The notes under the pieces: model-generated
What the model was told of the DNA's origin: nothing
The model's input: only the letters and a program-made list of their open reading frames with translations
Database searches by the model: none
Program-made: the position numbers and the translations under genes
Assembly: GCA_942491735.1 (NCBI GenBank)
Contig: CALOCN010000014.1
Location: 992,001-1,056,000 of the forward strand
Source of the DNA: CALOCN01 sp942491735
Lineage (GTDB): Bacteria > Eisenbacteria > RBG-16-71-46 > JABDJR01
DNA: 64,000 bases
Direction of reading: 5' to 3'
Shown here: one piece after another, positions 9,061 to 18,827 of the stretch
How the letters are laid out: the number at the start of each line of letters is the position of its first letter
How positions within the stretch are numbered: position 1 is the first letter of the stretch

Positions 9061-10299
9061 CTAGTCGGAGATCGCGCCCCGGGTGCCCAGGGCGTAACCG
9101 ATGATCTCGATGGGTTCCGCGTCGTCGGCATCGTCGGTCTCCTCGGGCTGCTCACCCCCACCGCCCCGGCCCGCGAACATGGAATCCATGGCTTCGGTGA
9201 AGTGGCGGATCACCACGACCTGGTTCTCCCGCACCAGGATGCGATCGGTTTCGATGTTCGCTTCCCCCAGGAGGGTAATGCGCTGCTGGTAGCGCCCCTC
9301 GGCATCGAACACGTCGAACACGGCCAGGGTCCCGTCGGGGGTGTTCCGGTTGTCGAGATAGCCCTGGACCCACACCGATCCGTCCGCGCGCGGAAACACC
9401 CCGGAGATCAACGGCTCGGACTCGCGCACGATGACGGTGGGGTCGATGGGACCCCGGATCCGGATCCCCCGCTTCGCCGCCGCCTTTTCCTCGTCGGTTC
9501 GGGGGACCGGGGCCTGGTCCCGGGTGATGCACCGCACGACGGTCCCGTCCGGAGCGTGCACCCACAGGCGGTAGGAGCCGTCGTTGTCCGCCAGGAAGAC
9601 ATGGCCGTCCGGGGAGACGCCCCAGGAACCGGATGGACCGTCGTCCTCGCGGAAGATGGGGTTGGCGAAGTCGATGGTACTCTGCTTCTCGGCAAACACC
9701 CCGGTCTCCGATCCGCTGAGGTCGAAGGCCACCAGGCGCGCCGTGCGGGACATGGTGCCCTCCCCGCGTTGCATCTGATTCAGCTCCACCACGATGCTGG
9801 TCCCCGAGCCCTGTCCCCGCCGCACCATCACCATGGCGTTGGGATCCACCGATTGGAAGGTGAGGTCGTCGAGCGGTTCCCCGTCGGGGGAGAGGACCAC
9901 CACCTTGGCCGGCCGGGCCTCGACCACCCCGATATTGCCGTCGGGAAGGGTGAAGACATCCATGGGCCGGCGAAACTCGCCCGGACCCTCGCCGTTGCGC
10001 CCGATGGTGCGCAGGTACTCGCCATCCGCGGCAAAGACCCGGATCTCGGTGAGTTGGTTGTCCAGCAGGTAGATGTTGCCCGCCGAGTCCTCGGTCATGG
10101 CCCCCACCACGCCAAAGAACTCCTCATCGGACTCGGAGTCGCCGCCCAGACGCCAGACCTCTTCGAGATCGAGCGTGGATTCTCCCTGGAGAGGCTCGCC
10201 GGTGTTGTTCACGGTGGGAAAGTCCGCGGCCCGGGTGGGGAGGGTCAGCAGCAGGGCGAGGGATGCCAGGAGAACAGACTTGAGGGAGAGGGAGAACAT
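9061..10299 (-). CDS. secreted six-bladed beta-propeller protein (paralogue)
   Basis: An exported protein of 412 residues. The ATG at 10299 is preceded by GGAGGT at 5 bases and gives a good signal peptide (MFSLSLKSVLLASLALLLTL, cleavage after TRAA). A TTG 12 bases upstream would also be in frame but overlaps the ribosome site. Repeated DSAGNIYLLDNQ, GRNGEGPGEFRRP and PDGSVWVQG segments identify the 6-bladed beta-propeller family. It aligns with the 7392-8678 protein along most of its length, so the pair looks like a tandem duplication. Near the C-terminus there is a Gly-rich, acidic stretch (GRGGGGEQPEETDDADD), and the neighbour has a similar acidic insert. Function is unknown. Confidence 0.85.
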   Translation of the reverse strand: MFSLSLKSVLLASLALLLTLPTRAADFPTVNNTGEPLQGESTLDLEEVWRLGGDSESDEEFFGVVGAMTEDSAGNIYLLDNQLTEIRVFAADGEYLRTIGRNGEGPGEFRRPMDVFTLPDGNIGVVEARPAKVVVLSPDGEPLDDLTFQSVDPNAMVMVRRGQGSGTSIVVELNQMQRGEGTMSRTARLVAFDLSGSETGVFAEKQSTIDFANPIFREDDGPSGSWGVSPDGHVFLADNDGSYRLWVHAPDGTVVRCITRDQAPVPRTDEEKAAAKRGIRIRGPIDPTVIVRESEPLISGVFPRADGSVWVQGYLDNRNTPDGTLAVFDVFDAEGRYQQRITLLGEANIETDRILVRENQVVVIRHFTEAMDSMFAGRGGGGEQPEETDDADDAEPIEIIGYALGTRGAISD

Positions 10300-10407
10300 T
10301 GGGACCTCCAAGGGTCAAGGCGGGGTATGTATCCGCAGTAGAGTACTCCCACCCGGGACGTGCATTCCAGGCCCGCCTGACGGGGGTGACCTCTCCTGCT
10401 AAGCTCG

Positions 10408-10944
10408 ATGCCCATGAACCACGCCACGAGTTCCCTCCTGATCCCCGCCCTGGTCCTGATGGGACTCTGGGCTCCCGCACTTGTCTCGGGCCATCCCCTG
10501 GACTGCAAGGGGGTGGGGCTCGAGTGCGAGGGAAGCCTGGAAAGCCGGTTCGGAGTCCTCCTGGGACAGCAGGAACTGGGCCCCTTCTGCGGGACGGACG
10601 GCCGCCGGTATCGCGAGGGATTCGTCTACGAGATCGCGGTGGGCACGGCCACGGAGATCGTCCTGGAGCAGGAGTCCACCCCCGACTCCACCACCACCGT
10701 GTATCTGCTCTCCGACTGCGAGACCGACAGTTGCCTGGTCTTCAGCGGAGGTGAGGAGGGGGAGAATCTGACGTCCTGTGTGGAGCCCGGAATCTACTAT
10801 GCGGTCATCGTCAATACCGACCCGTTCAACGCACCGGCGACCTTCAAGCTCACCCTCGGGTGCTCCCCCTGCTCCCTGGTTCCGGCGCGTCCCTCCAGCT
10901 GGGGCCTGCTCAAGACCGGGTTTGTCACCCGGGGCAACCGTTGA
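10408..10944 (+). CDS. secreted Cys-rich protein with PPC-like domain
   Basis: A predicted secreted protein of 178 residues that starts MPMNHATSS; the second ATG (10414) is equally possible. Residues 5-28 form a signal peptide ending VSGHP. The mature part has about ten cysteines, including SDCETDSC and a final CSPC, which probably pair as disulfides. The middle (FVYEIAVGTATEIVLEQEST ... PGIYYAVIVNT) resembles bacterial pre-peptidase C-terminal domains, small beta-sandwiches found on secreted enzymes, but no enzyme domain is attached here. It diverges from the propeller gene at 9061-10299. Function is unknown. Confidence 0.65.
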   Translation: MPMNHATSSLLIPALVLMGLWAPALVSGHPLDCKGVGLECEGSLESRFGVLLGQQELGPFCGTDGRRYREGFVYEIAVGTATEIVLEQESTPDSTTTVYLLSDCETDSCLVFSGGEEGENLTSCVEPGIYYAVIVNTDPFNAPATFKLTLGCSPCSLVPARPSSWGLLKTGFVTRGNR

Positions 10945-11014
10945 CGCGGCCATTGCAGGTTTGCATACTCAGTAGCCCTTTTCCCCCCCAACACCCCGCA
11001 GGACCCCCGGACCC

Positions 11015-12385
11015 ATGAGATCATTCCTCCCGTTCGCCCTGACCCTTGCCGCCCTCCTCTCCCTTTCCGGTTGCGGCAGTTCCACGACCCAGGTCTTCCC
11101 GGCCCGTTGCCAGGTCAATACCAACCGGATCACATTCGGCAGTATTCTGCCCCCGGTGCGAGGGGTGGACGTGGAGACGGTGAGCCGCCGCGTCATCCTG
11201 CGGAACCTTGCCCCGACCGGTACCCAGACCGGTGCGGCCAACCTGGAGGGAACCGTCACCATCACCGTCGATACCGAGGCGGAGAATCCTCCGGAGGTGC
11301 ATCTCCTGCCTCGGGGCGACGACCCCGACTTCTCCGTCCAACCGGGAGCGGTCTACGCATACACCTTCGGCGCCTCGGCGAGCGGGATCACCACGCCGGG
11401 GGTCTATACCGGGACGATTACCTGGGGTAACGACCTCTGCGACGGGGTGTCGTTCTCCTTCTCCGTGGTCAACCGTTCCGAGCCCGCGCCGTCCTTCGCC
11501 CTGCGTTGGGGTACGGAGGGCCCGGGCACCGGCGAGTTCATGGACATCCGTTCCGTTGCCACCGACGCGGAAGGAAACGTCTACGTGGTCGACAACGGCC
11601 AGGACCTGCTGAAGAAGTACGCTCCCGACGGGCAGTTCCTGACCTCGCGCTCGGTCTGGGATCAGGGGGGCATCCTGGGACCCACGGAGCTGATCAACCC
11701 GACCGCGGTCGCGGTGGGTCCGGACGGCAAGGTCTATGTCGCGGACAACAACCCCCTGCGGGTAACCGTGTTCAACCCGGATCTCAGCTTCAACGTCCGT
11801 TTCGGTCCTACCCGCACCGGGTCCGCCTTCAGTTCCATCGAGGACATCGGTGTGGACCGGGAAGGGTTCATCTACGTCCTCGACCGGTCCGCCTTCCAGG
11901 TACGCAAGTTCCAGTTGACCGACCGGAACCCGTACTTCGAACAGGTGGATGCGTGGGGAGGGAGGGGTTCCGCGAACGGCAAGTTCAACCTGCCCATCTC
12001 CATGGCGGTGACCGCCGACGGGGATGTCTATGTGGGGGACGCACTCAACCAGTGGGTGACCAAGTTCGACAACGAGGGAACCTACCTGCTGAAGTGGGGG
12101 TCGGACGGCAACGGGGCCGGCGAGTTCGAGGACATCGAGGGGGTCGGGGTGGATGTCAACGGCACCGTGTTCGTGACCGACGTCCAACTCAACCGGATCC
12201 AGATGTTCGACTCCAACGGCAGCTTTGTCAGCGAGTGGGGCAAGGCGGGAATCCGGGACGGCGAGTTCGACGGACCGGGCGAGATCGCCGCGGATCCGTT
12301 GGGGGGGATCTATGTCGTGGACAAGGGTCACTTCCAGATCCAGAAGTTCACGCGGCAGACCGCTCCTTCCGCAGCGTCCCGCTGA
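11015..12385 (+). CDS. NHL-repeat lipoprotein
   Basis: A lipoprotein of 456 residues with lipobox LSGC (Cys20). Residues about 25-155 form a beta-rich N-terminal domain. From about 165 onward come five or more NHL-type repeats, each of the form FALRWGTEGPGTGEF / DAEGNVYVVDNGQ, which should fold as a beta-propeller displayed in the periplasm or on the cell surface. NHL propellers usually bind protein or carbohydrate partners; the ligand here is unknown. The last 38 bp overlap the 3' end of the convergent RND gene at 12348, so the two transcripts must be antisense at their ends. Confidence 0.85.
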   Translation: MRSFLPFALTLAALLSLSGCGSSTTQVFPARCQVNTNRITFGSILPPVRGVDVETVSRRVILRNLAPTGTQTGAANLEGTVTITVDTEAENPPEVHLLPRGDDPDFSVQPGAVYAYTFGASASGITTPGVYTGTITWGNDLCDGVSFSFSVVNRSEPAPSFALRWGTEGPGTGEFMDIRSVATDAEGNVYVVDNGQDLLKKYAPDGQFLTSRSVWDQGGILGPTELINPTAVAVGPDGKVYVADNNPLRVTVFNPDLSFNVRFGPTRTGSAFSSIEDIGVDREGFIYVLDRSAFQVRKFQLTDRNPYFEQVDAWGGRGSANGKFNLPISMAVTADGDVYVGDALNQWVTKFDNEGTYLLKWGSDGNGAGEFEDIEGVGVDVNGTVFVTDVQLNRIQMFDSNGSFVSEWGKAGIRDGEFDGPGEIAADPLGGIYVVDKGHFQIQKFTRQTAPSAASR

Positions 12386-15300
12386 CCCGACCGGGAAGAC
12401 GCTTGAGGTCGTCCAGGATCACGTAGCCCACCGGCACCAGGATCAGGATGATCAGGGTGGAGAAACCCACTCCGAACGCGAGTGAGATGGCGATCGGGAC
12501 CAGGAACTGCGCCTGGAGACTCCGCTCGAGGATCATGGGAGTCAGGCCCGCCATGGTGGTGAGGGTGGTGAGCAGGATGGCTCGGAAACGGGCCGGTCCC
12601 GCGGTCAGGACCGCCTCGGTCACGGTGAGCCCCTCCCTGCGCTTGCGATTGATGTAGTCCACCAGCACGATGCTGTCGTTGACCACCACTCCGGTCAGGG
12701 CCACGATGCCGAACATCGACACGATGGAGATGTCGATCCCGCGCAGGACATGGCCCCACACTGCCCCGATCAACCCGAACGGAATCGCCGACATGACGAT
12801 GAGCGGCTGGAGGTAGCTCCGGAAGGGGATAGCCATCAGCGCGTAGATGACGATGAGGGCGATGAGGAACCCGCGTCTCAGTCCTCCCATGGTCTGACGC
12901 TGCTCCTCCTGCTCTCCCTCGAACGAGTAGCGCACGCGGGGGTACGCGGCGAGGATCTCCGGCAGGAGGGTGCTCTGGAGGTCGGCCAGGATCTCCCCCG
13001 GGTTGGCCTTGGCCAGGTCCACGTCGGCGGTCACGGAGAGGGTGCGCCTTCGATCGGTGCGGGTGATGGACGCGAATCCGCGTCCCTCCTGGACCTCGGC
13101 CACCGCGGAGAACGGAACCTCTTCCCCGGACGAGGTACGGATCCGCATGCGTTCGAGGTCCCCCAGGGAGCGACGCTCGCCGGCCGGGAACCGCACCATG
13201 ACCTTGATCTCGTCCCGCCCGCGCTGGATGCGCTGGACCTCCTCGCCGTAGAACGCCTGGCGCACCTGACGGGCCAATTCGTTGTGGGTCAAACCCAGGG
13301 ACTCCGCGCCCGGTTTGAGGGTCAGTTGGACTTCCTGCTTGCCGGTCAGGTAGCTGTCCGAGATGTCGAATACACCGGCGTAGTCCGACAGCCGCTCCTT
13401 GACCCGTTCCGCCACCGCTTCCAGCTCGGCCATGTTGGGCCCGGCGAACTGGACGTTGATGGGGTCCCCGGCAGAGAAGATGCTGGAGCGGAAGGTGAGT
13501 TCCACCGCGTCCGGGATCGTGCCGGTCAGCTCGCGCCAACGCCGGGCCAGTTCCAGGCTGGTTCCGTCCCGTTCCTCGGCCGGGAGCAGCTCCACCGCGA
13601 TCTCGGCCCGGTTGGAGGCGAAGAAGGTCGCCCCGGTATTGCCGTTGGGACCGTTGTTGGCCTGGTCGGTGGCCAGCGGCTGATCCCCGGTGGAGCTGAG
13701 GACGTGGAGAATGGGGTCCTCGCGGCCCTCCTCGGCCAGTTCCCCGCGGAGGGTGGCCAGGGAAGCCTCCAGTTGCCGGGTCGCGTCCAGGGTGGTCTCG
13801 AACGGGGTTCCGTTGGGGAGGGTGACGTCGGCGAGAATGAGATCCGCTTCCACGTTGGGGAAGAAGATGAACTTGATCCGTCCCCCGGCGATCAACCCCA
13901 CCGTGCCCAGGAGAAGAAAGAGGAACACCGCCACCGCGTGATACCGCCAACGGATGGCGAAGTCGAGGGAGGGCGTGTAGACGCGTTGTACGAAGGCACG
14001 AAGCGTGGAGGCAACGCCTTTCTGTACACGGTTCCAGGCGCCACGAAGGCCGGTGCGCGGCTTGGTGTTCCGGGGGAGGTGGGACAGGTGGTAGGGGAGG
14101 ATGAGCTTGGACTCGACGAGGGAGAAGAGGAGGGTGGGGATCACGATGAGTGGAATGGTCGCCATGATCTGGCCAATGCGGCCGGGAACGAAGAGGAGAG
14201 GTGCGAACGCGGCTACCGTGGTGAGCACGGCGAAGGTCACCGGCACTGCGACCTCGTGGGTGCCGTCGATGGCCGCCTTGAGCCCATCGCTGCCGGCTTC
14301 GTGGTGCCGGTAGATGTTTTCCCCGGTCACGATGGCATCATCGACCACGATACCCAGCACGATGATGAAGGCGAAGAGCGAGATCATGCTGATGGAGGCG
14401 CCCAGGGTGGGCATCAGCCACAACGCGCCCAGGAACGAGATGGGAATCCCCATGCTGACCCAGAAGGCGAGACGCAGCTTGAGGAAGAGGGCGAGGACGA
14501 AGAACACGAGGACGAATCCGGTGCGTCCGTTGCGGATCAGGAGTTCCTGGCGGCCGCGTAGCAACTGGGAGTCGTCCTGCCAGGCGGTGAGGGTGACCCC
14601 GGCCGGGAACTGCGGTGTGCTGTCGGCAATGTAGGCGTGTATTGCTTCGGCGATCTTCAGTGCGTCCTGCTCGCCGACCCGGAAGACCTGGACCATGACC
14701 GAGGGGCGTCCGTCGAACCGGGTGATCTGGTCCACGTCCTCGAACCCGTCCACGATGTGCGCGATGTCTCCCAGGACCACTTTGCTTCCATCCGGTCGGG
14801 ACAGCACCGGAATGCTCTCGAAGTCGCGACCCACGTAGGCCTGTCCCTTCGTTCGGAGCAGGATCTCGCCTCCGCGGGCCTTGATGGAACCGCCGGGAAG
14901 ATCCAGGGAGGAACGACGCACCGCGGCCGCCACCTGATCGAAGGTCAGCCCCCAGCGTCGCAGCGCGGTTTCGGAGACCTCGATGGAGATCTCGTAGGCG
15001 CGGGCCCCCACCAGGGTGGCCTGGGTTACCCCGGGCAGGGCGAGCAGGTCGTCCCGGACCCGCTCTCCGAGGGTGCGAAGCGAGGCCTCGTCCATTTCGG
15101 CGGAGACGGCCACGTTGATGACCTGGCTCTGGGTCTGCACTTCGGTGATGACCGGTTGCTCTGCCTCCTGCGGGAAGGTATCGATGGCATCCACCCGGGA
15201 CTTCACGTCGTCCAGAAGTTGCCGCGTATCCGTTCCCTCGATGGCTTCGATGCGGACCAGACCCTGGTTTTCCGAGGCGGTGGAGGAGAGCCGTTTGACC

Positions 15301-15530
15301 CCTTCCAGGCTCCCGACCGCTTCCTCGATCCGGATGCAGATCGCCTCTTCCACCTCCTCCGGGGCGGCTCCCGGGTAGAGCACGCTGACGCTGATCATGC
15401 GCGAGGGGATTTCGGGGAAGATCTCCCGCTTGATCCCGTTGACGGTGACCACCCCGCCGAACAGGATGAGCACCATGAGCAGGTTGGCCGCGACGCCGTT
15501 GCGGGCGAACCAGGAGATGGCGCCGTTCAC
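12348..15530 (-). CDS. RND efflux pump permease (HAE class)
   Basis: A full-length 1060-residue RND permease. TM1 is near residues 12-30, with the porter motif REIFPEIPSRMISV. The TM4 signature GIVVDDAIVTGENI keeps both acidic residues, D397 and D398, unlike the two pumps at the left edge. TM10 reads GVVVNDSIVLVDYINRKR. It closes the operon tetR-OMF-adaptor-RND; its ATG overlaps the adaptor stop by 4 bp (ATGA). It is expected to move small hydrophobic or amphipathic compounds from the periplasm or inner membrane. The 3' end overlaps the convergent NHL lipoprotein gene by 38 bp. Confidence 0.93.
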   Translation of the reverse strand: MNGAISWFARNGVAANLLMVLILFGGVVTVNGIKREIFPEIPSRMISVSVLYPGAAPEEVEEAICIRIEEAVGSLEGVKRLSSTASENQGLVRIEAIEGTDTRQLLDDVKSRVDAIDTFPQEAEQPVITEVQTQSQVINVAVSAEMDEASLRTLGERVRDDLLALPGVTQATLVGARAYEISIEVSETALRRWGLTFDQVAAAVRRSSLDLPGGSIKARGGEILLRTKGQAYVGRDFESIPVLSRPDGSKVVLGDIAHIVDGFEDVDQITRFDGRPSVMVQVFRVGEQDALKIAEAIHAYIADSTPQFPAGVTLTAWQDDSQLLRGRQELLIRNGRTGFVLVFFVLALFLKLRLAFWVSMGIPISFLGALWLMPTLGASISMISLFAFIIVLGIVVDDAIVTGENIYRHHEAGSDGLKAAIDGTHEVAVPVTFAVLTTVAAFAPLLFVPGRIGQIMATIPLIVIPTLLFSLVESKLILPYHLSHLPRNTKPRTGLRGAWNRVQKGVASTLRAFVQRVYTPSLDFAIRWRYHAVAVFLFLLLGTVGLIAGGRIKFIFFPNVEADLILADVTLPNGTPFETTLDATRQLEASLATLRGELAEEGREDPILHVLSSTGDQPLATDQANNGPNGNTGATFFASNRAEIAVELLPAEERDGTSLELARRWRELTGTIPDAVELTFRSSIFSAGDPINVQFAGPNMAELEAVAERVKERLSDYAGVFDISDSYLTGKQEVQLTLKPGAESLGLTHNELARQVRQAFYGEEVQRIQRGRDEIKVMVRFPAGERRSLGDLERMRIRTSSGEEVPFSAVAEVQEGRGFASITRTDRRRTLSVTADVDLAKANPGEILADLQSTLLPEILAAYPRVRYSFEGEQEEQRQTMGGLRRGFLIALIVIYALMAIPFRSYLQPLIVMSAIPFGLIGAVWGHVLRGIDISIVSMFGIVALTGVVVNDSIVLVDYINRKRREGLTVTEAVLTAGPARFRAILLTTLTTMAGLTPMILERSLQAQFLVPIAISLAFGVGFSTLIILILVPVGYVILDDLKRLPGRVSGTLRKERSAA

Positions 15531-16717
15531 GACCGGACCTCCGTGTCGTCCATGCGCGCGTCAACCGGGATGACCTCCATCCCCTCGATGAGCGACTCGA
15601 GCACCGAGACACAGATCCGGTCACCGGGGGTGATGGCCCCCTCCAGGATGGCCGTTTCCCCTTCGATGCGAAGGACCCGGAACGCTCTCAGCTGCAGGCG
15701 ATTCCCGGAGTCCACCACGAGGAGCCGGTCCCCGCGCAGGGCCATGCGCGGAGCCCGGATCACCCCGGTCGCGGTACGCCCTTCGATGGTGGCGCGGACG
15801 AACAGGCCCGCGGCAAGCGGCGGGGCGTCGCCGGGGTTGTCGAAACCATAGGGGTCCTCCACCCGGGCCACCGCGACGAGCAGCCGCGTGCGGGGGTCGA
15901 TCTCCCCCTCGGTCCGTTCGATCCAGCCCGGCCAGGAGAGCGGTTGGCCCCCGATCTCCACGTGCAGGGTGACCGGCGGCATGTCCTCCCGCTCGCGGGG
16001 GGCGGTATAGCCAACCGGCAGATCCACGTAGGCAAGGTCCTCGGGGGGAATCGGCAGGCGGACCTCCGCGAAGTCCACCGCATAGATGTCGGCGATGACC
16101 GAGCCACGCGTCACGTATTGGCCCTGGCCGATGTTTCGCGTGCGCACCCGCCCGGTGAACGGGGCGCGGATCCGGGTGCGCTCCAGGTCGCGGTGGGCCT
16201 GGGCGACCGCCTTCTCGGCGGAACTCGCCAGCGCCCTGGCTTCGGCGAGTTGCGGCTCGCGCAGGGTGAGGGGAGTGGGCTCCCCGTCGCCGATCCGTCC
16301 CCACTCGTCGCGGGCGATATCGGCCAGCGCGTTCTCCTCGGCGACCCGTCGCTCCGCCTGTCTGAGCGTGACCCGGGCCCGCTCCAGGGCCGCTTCGTAG
16401 TCGAGGGACTCGATGGTGGCCAGGACGTCCCCCTCGTGGAAGAAGCCACCCGCGGCGAGAGCAGCGGCGACGGACGTCACGCGGCCGGACACCTCGGCGA
16501 CCAGGCCGATCTCGGTGCGCGGGGTGACGGTGCCTTCCGAGGTCACCACGAACCGATGCTCGGTGGCTTCCAGGGGAACCACCCGGACCGTGGGAACGAA
16601 CGGTTCCGGGGATCGCGTGGCCGCGGGCTCGCGGGTGGCGATCATGACCCGGACCAGGACGACACCCAGAACCACGACAAGGACGGGAAGGACGAAGCGA
16701 ACCAGTTTTCGGATCAT
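15527..16717 (-). CDS. RND periplasmic adaptor (HlyD/AcrA family)
   Basis: A 396-residue membrane-fusion protein anchored by an N-terminal membrane helix (MIRKLVRFVLPVLVVVLGVV) rather than a lipobox. The order of lipoyl half-motif (VTSVAAAL...GDVLATIESLDYE), coiled-coil hairpin (about 110-170), second half-motif (TRIRAPFTGRVRTRNIGQGQ) and beta-barrel domains is that of AcrA. It overlaps both the OMF stop (ATGA at 16714-16717) and the RND start, so the three are co-translated. Confidence 0.92.
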   Translation of the reverse strand: MIRKLVRFVLPVLVVVLGVVLVRVMIATREPAATRSPEPFVPTVRVVPLEATEHRFVVTSEGTVTPRTEIGLVAEVSGRVTSVAAALAAGGFFHEGDVLATIESLDYEAALERARVTLRQAERRVAEENALADIARDEWGRIGDGEPTPLTLREPQLAEARALASSAEKAVAQAHRDLERTRIRAPFTGRVRTRNIGQGQYVTRGSVIADIYAVDFAEVRLPIPPEDLAYVDLPVGYTAPREREDMPPVTLHVEIGGQPLSWPGWIERTEGEIDPRTRLLVAVARVEDPYGFDNPGDAPPLAAGLFVRATIEGRTATGVIRAPRMALRGDRLLVVDSGNRLQLRAFRVLRIEGETAILEGAITPGDRICVSVLESLIEGMEVIPVDARMDDTEVRS

Positions 16718-18171
16718 GAACCGTTGTCCTCCGTGCGCTGTTCCTCCGTGGAACGCGCTACGGGTTCAATGGAAAGGGCGTCTTCCATTTCGAAACCGCC
16801 GCCGAGGGCCATGTAGAGGTCCACACGGTTGGTAAGGCGGTCGCGGCGTATGGTCAGGAGCGCGCTTCGGGCGTCCAGGGCATCCCGCTGGGTCTGCTGC
16901 AGGGTGACGTAGTCGATGATTCCGGCCCGGTACTGCTCCAGCGCCACGCGCTCCGCACCCGAGGACTGGTTGGCCGCATCGATGAGCGCGGCCTCCCGTT
17001 GTACCAGGAACGCCTCGGCGGCCAGGCCCTGCTCCACTTCGGCGTAGGCGGCCAGCACCGCACTCGCGAACTCGGCCAGGGCCTGGTCGGTGAGCGCGTC
17101 CTGGAGAGCGACGTTGGCCCGGAGCCGGCCCCCCTGGAAGATGGGTTGCAGCAGGTTGCCGACGAGGTTCCACACACCGAAGTCCCCGTCGAGGAGGTCT
17201 CCGAGCTCGTTGCTGCTGGTTCCGATGCTGCCGGTGAGGGCGAGGCGCGGATAAAGCGATCGCTTGGCTTCGGCCCAGCGTCGATCCGAAGCGGCCAGTC
17301 GCCGTTCCGCAGCCACGAGGTCCGGGCGTCGCGACACCACCTCGGCCGGGATGCCGGCCGGGATGGCCTGCGGAGGATCGGGCAGAACAGCCGCCGGGGT
17401 GAGGGCGGCCGAGGGATAGCGGTTCAGGAGAATCTCGAGTTGGCGCGTGCTCGCGTCGAGTTGTTGCCGTCGCAGTTGATAGAGCGCCTGGGACGCGGCG
17501 TACTGGGTGAGGGCCAGCCGGAGATCGAGGGAACTGCGCACGCCCAGGTTGAACCGGTTGCGCACCGTTTCCGCACTGACCCGGAAGCTCTCCATGGTGG
17601 CCTCGGCCAGCTCCACCTGTTGCCGGGCTTCGATGACTGCGAACCAGGACTTGGTGACCAGGCCGGCCAGGGAAAGCATGCCGGCCTCGAATGCGGCACG
17701 CGAGACCTGGACGTCGGCGAGGGCGGCGGCCTGACGGGCGCGAAGCCGGCCCCAGATGTCGATCTCCCAGCTGGTCTGCAGCGAGAGACCAAAACTGGAG
17801 GTGGTGTTGGATAGCACGTCCTCGCCCGGGATGGGAAGACCAATGAAGTTCTGCTTCTGCCGCAGGGCGGTGAAGTCGGCGTTGAGCCAGGGCCACGCTT
17901 CCGCGCCGGCGATGCGGGCCGAGGCCAGCGCGGCATCCACCCGCGAGGCGGCTACGGAGAGGTCGGCGTTGTAGAGAATGGCCTCGGTGACCAGGGAATC
18001 GAGTTGGGTGTCGCCGAAGGTGCGCCACCAACCTGGAGTGACCCGGGTCGTGTCGGCGTCGGCGTTTGCGGTCCAGGCGGGAGGCGGGGGAACGTCGAGT
18101 TCCACGTCCATGGGCGGAGGTGGTCCGGCGCAGCCGGCGAGCACGAGCAACAGGAGCGGGGCGCGTCGCAT
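16714..18171 (-). CDS. outer-membrane efflux lipoprotein (NodT/OprM family)
   Basis: A 485-residue TolC-type channel protein. It begins MRRAPLLLLVLAGCAG, a lipobox LAGC with Cys14. Two OEP repeats are visible. The motif TVRNRFNLGVRSSLDLRLA in the first and ALEQYRAGIIDYVTLQQTQR in the second are the characteristic structurally repeated segments. PAEVVSRRPDLVAAERRLAASD is the NodT-family linker. The start shares one base with the TetR stop (TGATG). It should form the outer-membrane exit duct for the pump encoded downstream. Confidence 0.93.
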   Translation of the reverse strand: MRRAPLLLLVLAGCAGPPPPMDVELDVPPPPAWTANADADTTRVTPGWWRTFGDTQLDSLVTEAILYNADLSVAASRVDAALASARIAGAEAWPWLNADFTALRQKQNFIGLPIPGEDVLSNTTSSFGLSLQTSWEIDIWGRLRARQAAALADVQVSRAAFEAGMLSLAGLVTKSWFAVIEARQQVELAEATMESFRVSAETVRNRFNLGVRSSLDLRLALTQYAASQALYQLRRQQLDASTRQLEILLNRYPSAALTPAAVLPDPPQAIPAGIPAEVVSRRPDLVAAERRLAASDRRWAEAKRSLYPRLALTGSIGTSSNELGDLLDGDFGVWNLVGNLLQPIFQGGRLRANVALQDALTDQALAEFASAVLAAYAEVEQGLAAEAFLVQREAALIDAANQSSGAERVALEQYRAGIIDYVTLQQTQRDALDARSALLTIRRDRLTNRVDLYMALGGGFEMEDALSIEPVARSTEEQRTEDNGS

Positions 18172-18815
18172 CAGAGGGTCTCCGGGGAGACAAGAGCGGG
18201 AGGGGCCTTGAGGCCGCCGACGAGAAAGCCGGTGATGGACGGGACCAGCTGATCCGGGGGAAGGGGGGCCAGGTTCGGATCGTGGGCGATCATCCAGGAA
18301 CGGTGCATCATGACGTGAGCCATGGTTCCCATCACGAAATGGAACCGGAGGGTCAACTCGGTTCGATCCAGGGTGGGGAGCGCCCGGGCGAGCGCGTCCT
18401 GGAAACGGTCTTTGACCTCGGCGAAGATGCCGACAAAGATCCGGTGCAGGTCGTCGTGGGAGTCGAAATGGACCCGCCCCACCAGGCGCATCACCCGCCC
18501 CTTGGTCTCGGGATCCAGGTCACCCATCCGCAGCGCGGGCTTCAGGAACGCACCGAGGATTCCCGCTACGTCCTGTGGATCCCGGGCCAGGGAGTCCTCG
18601 AGGAGGGCCAGTCGCTGGCGGTTGATGGGCTCGGCGCGGCGTCGGAAGACCTCGGCAATAAGGGCGTCCTTGGAGCCGAAGTGGTAGTTGACCGAGGCGA
18701 GATTGGTCCCCGCCTCTGTGGTGATGGCGCGTAGGGAGGTCCCCGCGAACCCCTGTTCGGCAAAGAGGCGCTCCGAGGCGTCGAGAATGCGGGTGCGGGT
18801 GTCGGGTTGGGTCAT
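18171..18815 (-). CDS. TetR-family transcriptional repressor of the efflux operon
   Basis: A 214-residue TetR/AcrR regulator. The N-terminal HTH is clear: RILDASERLFAEQGFAGTSL, then AGTNLASVNYHFGSKDALI (residues about 10-58). The C-terminal region (about 80-200) is a ligand-binding/dimer domain like those of the CecR group; it has no recognisable ligand motif. It is the first gene of a four-gene operon with the OMF, adaptor and RND pump. A perfect palindrome lies 13-43 bp upstream of its start. Autorepression relieved by a pump substrate is the natural reading; this is inference from layout. Confidence 0.92.
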   Translation of the reverse strand: MTQPDTRTRILDASERLFAEQGFAGTSLRAITTEAGTNLASVNYHFGSKDALIAEVFRRRAEPINRQRLALLEDSLARDPQDVAGILGAFLKPALRMGDLDPETKGRVMRLVGRVHFDSHDDLHRIFVGIFAEVKDRFQDALARALPTLDRTELTLRFHFVMGTMAHVMMHRSWMIAHDPNLAPLPPDQLVPSITGFLVGGLKAPPALVSPETL

Positions 18816-18827
18816 GCTCGCCTCCGG

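Noticed and set aside
6075..9104. 1009-codon plus-strand open frame
   Set aside because: Runs antisense across the adaptor and propeller genes, which have clear families; no domain in the shadow.
12328..14561. Two long frames overlapping the third RND gene
   Set aside because: Both are in alternative frames of a well-supported pump gene and are rich in Arg, Gly and His.
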